In this document: positions 5,641-9,427 of the stretch, in pieces
Layout: every line of letters starts with the position of its first letter
Numbering within the stretch: position 1 is the stretch's first letter
Source of the DNA: an uncultured Clostridia bacterium
GTDB taxonomy: Bacteria; Bacillota; Clostridia; Lachnospirales; Lachnospiraceae
NCBI GenBank assembly: GCA_946623485.1
Contig: CAMORF010000066.1
Coordinates: 1-9,427, forward strand
Length of the DNA: 9,427 nucleotides
Direction: 5' to 3'
Notes under the pieces: model-generated
Seen by the model: only the letters and a program-made list of their open reading frames with translations
Databases searched by the model: none
Told to the model about the DNA's origin: nothing
Made by a program: the position numbers and the translations under genes

Positions 5641-7176
5641 ATGGAGAATAATCAGATCATTTACCGGAGCACCAGAAGCCGCCATATTACGGCGACCGCA
5701 TCCGACGCGATCCTGCAGGGGATTGCGCCGGACGGGGGACTGTTCGTGCCGGAGCGGTTTCCTGAATTCACGGAGTCATATGAATGGCTCTCCCGGCAGA
5801 CCTATCAGCAGGTAGCGCTCAAGATCATGGGCATGCTCCTGACCGACTTCACGCAGGAAGAACTGAAACACTGCATTGACAGCGCGTACGACAGTAAATT
5901 CGACATCCCGGAGATCACACGCCTGAAAAAAGCAGATCACGCATGGTACCTGGAGCTGTTCCACGGTACGACGATCGCCTTCAAGGACATGGCGCTCTCG
6001 ATCCTGCCCCATCTGATGACGACGGCGGCCAGGAAGCGGGGCGTGAAGGATGAGATCGTCATCCTCACCGCGACCTCCGGCGACACAGGGAAGGCTGCGA
6101 TGGCAGGATTTGCCGATGTGCCGGGCACGAAGATCATCGTCTTCTACCCCAAGGGCGGCGTGAGCGCGGTTCAGGAGAAACAGATGCTGACGCAGCGCGG
6201 GGAAAATGTGCATCTGGTTGGCATCCATGGGAATTTTGATGATGCCCAGACAGCAGTAAAGCGCCTCTTCGGCGACGAGGATCTGGCGGAGCGCATGGCT
6301 GCAGGGGGGATGCGTTTCTCCAGCGCCAACTCGATCAATATCGGACGTCTTGTCCCGCAGATTGTTTACTATTTCTATGCCTACGGGCAGATGGTGAAGG
6401 CAGGAGAGGTTCGCCCGGGGGGATACATCAACGTGTGCGTCCCGACCGGAAACTTCGGCAATATCCTGGCCGCGTTTTACGCGAAGAAGATGGGACTACC
6501 CATCGAGAACCTGCTGTGCGCCTCCAATGAGAACAAGGTTCTGGTAGATTTCTTCCAGACCGGCGTGTACGACCGCAACCGGGCGTTTATCCTGACAAGC
6601 TCTCCCTCCATGGACATCCTGATTTCCAGCAACCTGGAGCGGTTGGTCTATGAAATAACCGACCAGAATCCGGATGAGACCAATGCTTTCATGAAGGAGC
6701 TTGCGGAGACAGGAACCTATAAGATTACGCCGGAGATGCGTGCCAACCTGAAGGAATACGGATTCTACGGAGATTACGCGTCTGAAGCCATGACCTCAGA
6801 CGAGATCCGCAAGGTCTATGAGGATACCGGGTATGTCCTGGATCCCCATACCGCTGTCGCGTCCAACGTGTACCGCAGATATCTGGGTCAGATCGAGGAT
6901 CAGGAGAAGACAGTCATCGCGTCCACGGCAAGCCCCTACAAGTTTGCGCGGAGCGTCGTTACATCAATCCGTCCCCAGTTGGCGGAGCAGGATGGCGGCG
7001 CGCTGAGCGATGACGCCTTGATTGACATGCTGGCGGATCTCTCAGGTGTCGCTATGCCCCGGGCGATCCGGGAGATCCGGAATGCCCCCATCCTTCACGA
7101 TACGGTGGTGGATGTGCCGGACATGAAGAAGGAAGTCATGCGGTGGCTGGGGATCGGGCATGATTCGGTTTCATAG
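5641..7176 (+). CDS. thrC: Threonine synthase
   Basis: This PLP-dependent enzyme converts O-phospho-L-homoserine to L-threonine in the cytoplasm. Its 511 residues and motifs match the longer threonine synthase class (E. coli and yeast type). It opens with the conserved YRSTR and GIAPDGGLFVP segments (residues 8-37). The PLP-binding lysine is K115 in HGTTIAFKDMA. TATSGDTGKAA (143-153) and the cofactor-phosphate loop PTGNFGNI (268-275) are intact, as is SPSMDILISSNLER (321-334), typical of this class. A late DPHTAVA segment is also present. GGAGGG at 5629-5634, 6 bases before the ATG, fixes the start. The gene lies 202 bp after leuA, with no promoter seen between them, so it is probably expressed from the leuA promoter. 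A small membrane protein follows after 30 bp. Confidence 0.97.
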   Translation: MENNQIIYRSTRSRHITATASDAILQGIAPDGGLFVPERFPEFTESYEWLSRQTYQQVALKIMGMLLTDFTQEELKHCIDSAYDSKFDIPEITRLKKADHAWYLELFHGTTIAFKDMALSILPHLMTTAARKRGVKDEIVILTATSGDTGKAAMAGFADVPGTKIIVFYPKGGVSAVQEKQMLTQRGENVHLVGIHGNFDDAQTAVKRLFGDEDLAERMAAGGMRFSSANSINIGRLVPQIVYYFYAYGQMVKAGEVRPGGYINVCVPTGNFGNILAAFYAKKMGLPIENLLCASNENKVLVDFFQTGVYDRNRAFILTSSPSMDILISSNLERLVYEITDQNPDETNAFMKELAETGTYKITPEMRANLKEYGFYGDYASEAMTSDEIRKVYEDTGYVLDPHTAVASNVYRRYLGQIEDQEKTVIASTASPYKFARSVVTSIRPQLAEQDGGALSDDALIDMLADLSGVAMPRAIREIRNAPILHDTVVDVPDMKKEVMRWLGIGHDSVS

Positions 7177-7194
7177 CATAAGCGCGAAGAGCGG

Positions 7195-7200
7195 AAGGAG
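7195..7200 (+). promoter_or_regulatory. Ribosome binding site that decides the start at 7207
   Basis: AAGGAG at 7195-7200 directly abuts an ATG at 7201, too close for initiation, but stands 6 bases before the in-frame ATG at 7207. The second ATG is therefore the likely start of the small membrane protein, shortening it by two residues. Confidence 0.75.
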
Positions 7201-7206
7201 ATGCGG

Positions 7207-7557
7207 ATGGATGTAAATCAGATGTTCGGGATCATGGACTTTATCATGGTCGGTGCCGGGTTATACCTGCTGTATGCCTGGTACCTGCTGAAGTTCAAGA
7301 ACCAGATCAAGGAGGGCGTCCTCATACAGTCAGGCGGCTTCAAGCGCTGCAAGGACATTGAGGGATACAAGAAATACATAGCGCCGAAGCTGCTGCTGTT
7401 CGCGCTGTGCGCTCTTGCCTCAGGCGCGCTTGGCCTGTACTCGGATTACGTGAAGCCGGTAAACAACTATGTTTACCTGGGGTGCACCGGTCTGTTCTTT
7501 GTCGTGCTCGTGCTGTTCGTGCGGTATATCAAGAAAGCACAGACGATGTTTTTCTGA
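7207..7557 (+). CDS. Small three-helix membrane protein, function unknown
   Basis: I do not recognise this family. From the ATG at 7207 it is 116 residues. Three hydrophobic stretches suggest membrane helices: about residues 9-29 (from IMDFIMVGAGLYLLYAW), 60-79 (PKLLLFALCALASGALGLY) and 86-107 (NNYVYLGCTGLFFVVLVLFV). A 30-residue basic loop between helices 1 and 2 contains GGFKRCKDIEGYKKYI, and the C-terminus is RYIKKAQTMFF. Positive charges after helices 1 and 3 and before helix 2 suggest those ends face the cytoplasm. It sits 30 bp after thrC and 97 bp before a sortase, and is probably co-transcribed with both. Proximity suggests a link with the sortase or the cell envelope, but nothing in the sequence proves it. 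The start at 7207 is favoured over 7201 by ribosome-binding-site spacing. Confidence 0.85.
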   Translation: MDVNQMFGIMDFIMVGAGLYLLYAWYLLKFKNQIKEGVLIQSGGFKRCKDIEGYKKYIAPKLLLFALCALASGALGLYSDYVKPVNNYVYLGCTGLFFVVLVLFVRYIKKAQTMFF

Positions 7558-7654
7558 ACCCGGATCCGGAAGCAAACTGCGCAGACACACAGAAGGCAGG
7601 CTGCGGAGAGGGGGTAAGCCGTTCAGTTCTCAGACCACGGAGGAACATGACAGC

Positions 7655-8626
7655 ATGAAACTTCCAATATGTAAAACCGTTCTATGCGCCTGCACCTGTG
7701 CCGGTGTCTTTGCTGCCGCGTTGCTGCCCGGAACCCGGGCGTATGCCGGCCCCGGTTATTTTGTGGAGGTGGATCCGGTATATGTGCTCCAGGCTCAGAC
7801 GGTGGGCATGAATTCCAACGAGCGCCTTGCGTGGTACCTGAGCGAGACGGGCGCTGAGGCAGACGAGGCCATCCTGCAGGCGCAGGAGGAATGCGGCGAG
7901 GATCTGGCTGCGATCCTGAATGTGGGAGGCCAGATCCGCGAATACGTCACCCAGGGCGTGGACAATGACTTTTATCTGCATCACAATGCGTACGGAGTGG
8001 AGGATGTCAATGGATCGGCGTTTTTCGATGCGAGGTGCAGGTTCTTCCCCCAGGATGACCAGATCATCATTCATGGGCATAACATGAAGGGGGGAGCGGT
8101 CTTTGGCCGCCTGAACAATTACCGGGATGTCAGTTACCTTCAGACGCATCCGCTGATCACCCTCGAAACGCTGGCCGGAGTTGACTATTACGTGCCTTAC
8201 GCGGTCACAGATGTCAACGTAGACATGACAGCAGAGAATTATTTTCTTGAGATCGCATGGGATTTCGAACCCGATTCGTTTGCGCATTACACCGGCTACC
8301 TGAAGGAAAAATCCTACTATGAGATCCCGGTGGATGTGGAATTCGGGGACAGGCTGCTGACCCTGTCTACCTGCAGCTATGTTTACAGCGATTCCCGGCT
8401 GCTGATCTGCGCCAGGAAGCTCAGGGAAGGCGAGACAATCGAAGAGATGCAAAGCCTGGTGGCCGGGAGCACGGTCTCAGGCGTAAGGCCGGACACCATC
8501 TCACCCTACACCGGCGGAGGCGACTATGAAAACCTGAGCGGGAAAGACCTGAGCGAATTGAAGTATGAAACCGAACAGGACCTGAGCTACCTGAAGGAAG
8601 CCGTGCCGGACCTGATCGAGGAATGA
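7655..8626 (+). CDS. Class B sortase, secreted
   Basis: Sortases are cell-surface cysteine transpeptidases that join sorting-signal proteins to the wall or to each other. The catalytic triad is visible: H142 in IIIHGHNMKGGAVFG (the class B HGHNM pattern), C240 in LTLSTCSYVY, and R248 in SDSRLLICAR. The 323-residue protein starts with a signal sequence: MKLPICK, a hydrophobic stretch to about residue 25, then TRAYA before GPGYF, a good signal-peptidase I site. That is unusual, because most sortases keep an uncleaved N-terminal anchor. The sortase domain covers roughly 85-258; an acidic tail (259-323) follows, with DLSELK and DLSYLK repeated. The ATG at 7655 has GGAGG at 7639-7643; the frame is open further upstream, but that stretch overlaps the previous gene and lacks a ribosome binding site. 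No substrate with an NPQTN- or LPXTG-like signal is in the window. Confidence 0.92.
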   Translation: MKLPICKTVLCACTCAGVFAAALLPGTRAYAGPGYFVEVDPVYVLQAQTVGMNSNERLAWYLSETGAEADEAILQAQEECGEDLAAILNVGGQIREYVTQGVDNDFYLHHNAYGVEDVNGSAFFDARCRFFPQDDQIIIHGHNMKGGAVFGRLNNYRDVSYLQTHPLITLETLAGVDYYVPYAVTDVNVDMTAENYFLEIAWDFEPDSFAHYTGYLKEKSYYEIPVDVEFGDRLLTLSTCSYVYSDSRLLICARKLREGETIEEMQSLVAGSTVSGVRPDTISPYTGGGDYENLSGKDLSELKYETEQDLSYLKEAVPDLIEE

Positions 8627-8653
8627 AGCCAATATCATACAGGGATGGATGCG

Positions 8654-8684
8654 GCCGCCTGCATAGTGAAGCAGACGGCTGTTT
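8654..8684 (+). terminator. Possible intrinsic terminator after the sortase gene
   Basis: GCCGCCTGC (8654-8662) pairs with GCAGACGGC (8671-8679) across an 8-base loop, with a single C-A mismatch in nine positions and possible wobble extension at the base. The following bases, TGTTTGCT, are only weakly T-rich, so termination may be partial. It begins 27 bases after the sortase stop and precedes the next gene, as expected for the end of the leuA-to-sortase unit. Confidence 0.45.
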
Positions 8685-8710
8685 GCTACGATTGTTGCTG
8701 CAAATATTGT
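8683..8710 (+). promoter_or_regulatory. Weak candidate promoter before the last gene
   Basis: TTGCTA (8683-8688) and TATTGT (8705-8710) are spaced by 16 bp, each matching four of six consensus bases. The location, just after the possible terminator and about 50 bases before the next ATG, is sensible. The match is poor enough that it could be chance. Confidence 0.25.
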
Positions 8711-8760
8711 AAAGGGAAATGACGCGGCGCGCACGCTGCTTCATTTCAGGACGGAACACT

Positions 8761-9427
8761 ATGCGAGAACAAATCCCGGAATTGACCCGGAAAGACATGA
8801 AGGAACTGATTCCCAGGAGGATTCTGGCCCGGCTCGATGAGGAGGCAGCGAGGCTGAAGGAGGATCTCCTGGACAAAATCAATTACGCCAAGGACATACG
8901 TCTTGCTTATGAGCCGGCAGGGTGCAGCCTGTCACGGCTGGAATCCGATGAGATGGCAAGACTGGTATTCGAATACCAGCTGCAGAATGAGAGCCTGTTG
9001 AACGGCGTCTGCGGCATGCGGATCCAGACCCGGAAAACAGCGGAGAATGTACTCCTGTACCTGCGCCGCAAGGTGTCCCAGGAGCTTGTGGAAGAGCATG
9101 AACGGGACCTGGTCCGGCGTGTGCGCAACAAGTATTTCCTCGAGAGCGGATCCGGCCCTTCCCGCAAGGAACGTTCCCCGCAGGCAGACCGCCGGCGGGG
9201 GAAAGGCCGGGACTATGGGGACACCGGCTTTTTCTGGCCGGAGGAATTCCAGATCGCAGGGATGCTGACCACGCGCAAAGACCTGGGACGGACCATGATC
9301 ATCGGATACATTGCGTCTGAGTTAGGGAAAGACACGAAGCTGCTCCGCGCATGCGCCGCAAGATTCCAGCTCCTTCCCGCCCTTGAGATGCTGGAGCTGT
9401 TTGATTCCATCGGCTTTTCCACGCCCG
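8761..9427 (+). CDS. Unrecognised charged protein, 3' end cut by the window
   Basis: An open frame of 222 codons begins at an ATG preceded by AGGACGG (8748-8754, 6 bases away) and runs off the window without a stop. An in-frame ATG at 8719 would add 14 residues, but its purine stretch (AAAGGG) is too close for good initiation. I do not recognise the family. Residues 1-48 are charged and probably helical (LARLDEEAARLKEDLLDKI, possible coiled coil). Residues 64-125 look like a second helical region rich in Glu and Arg. Residues 130-150 form a basic, probably disordered linker (SRKERSPQADRRRGKGR). After GDTGFFWPEEFQ begins another helical segment (KDLGRTMIIGYIASELGK, then LLRACAARFQLLPALEML), which might be a helix-turn-helix but lacks clear signature residues. 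No signal peptide or membrane segment is visible, so it is probably cytoplasmic. Steady codon use over 222 codons supports a real gene. Confidence 0.75.
   Translation, partial: MREQIPELTRKDMKELIPRRILARLDEEAARLKEDLLDKINYAKDIRLAYEPAGCSLSRLESDEMARLVFEYQLQNESLLNGVCGMRIQTRKTAENVLLYLRRKVSQELVEEHERDLVRRVRNKYFLESGSGPSRKERSPQADRRRGKGRDYGDTGFFWPEEFQIAGMLTTRKDLGRTMIIGYIASELGKDTKLLRACAARFQLLPALEMLELFDSIGFSTP

Noticed and set aside
7469..7654. Upstream in-frame extension of the sortase, adding 62 residues
   Set aside because: The ATG at 7469 lies inside the membrane-protein gene in another frame, has no ribosome binding site, and the added stretch has no family character. The ATG at 7655 gives a proper signal sequence and has GGAGG upstream.

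Overview
The window looks like a moderately GC-rich member of the Clostridia, most likely Lachnospiraceae. The basis is the HisIE protein carrying a degenerate HisF-like N-terminal domain (an arrangement I recall from that family), a long-form LeuA, a class B sortase and strong AGGAGG-type ribosome binding sites. This placement is inference; there is no rRNA or other marker here. Every gene I can support lies on the + strand.

Layout. Bases 1-3548 are the end of a histidine operon: hisG (3' end only), hisD, hisB and a three-domain hisIE. hisC, hisH, hisA and hisF do not interrupt the cluster, so they must lie elsewhere or upstream. A near-consensus sigma-A type promoter (TTGACA, 17 bp, GATAAT at 3602-3630) then starts a new unit: leuA (2-isopropylmalate synthase), thrC (threonine synthase), a small three-helix membrane protein and a secreted class B sortase. 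A mismatch-containing stem-loop after the sortase may end the unit. The last gene (8761 to the window edge) is an unrecognised, highly charged protein that runs off the end.

The metabolic genes are conventional: all catalytic motifs checked in HisD, HisB, HisI, HisE, LeuA and ThrC are present. The unusual part is the spacers. Three of them carry unrelated short direct repeats: a 12-bp tandem before hisD, an AT-rich 34-bp (16+18) array between the leuA promoter and its ribosome binding site, and a leuA-thrC spacer built almost wholly from three successive direct-repeat families with periods of 26, 23 and 24 bp. The last family repeats a segment matching the leuA stop region and duplicates a ribosome-binding-site-like motif. 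A second oddity lies between hisD and hisB: an 18-codon ORF overlaps the hisD stop as ATGA and runs straight into a perfect TTCG-loop hairpin.

I see no CRISPR array, transposase, tRNA or rRNA, and no convincing new defence or mobile system. No gene-free stretch exceeds 300 bases; the longest are 3549-3764 (promoter plus repeat leader) and 5439-5640 (repeats).
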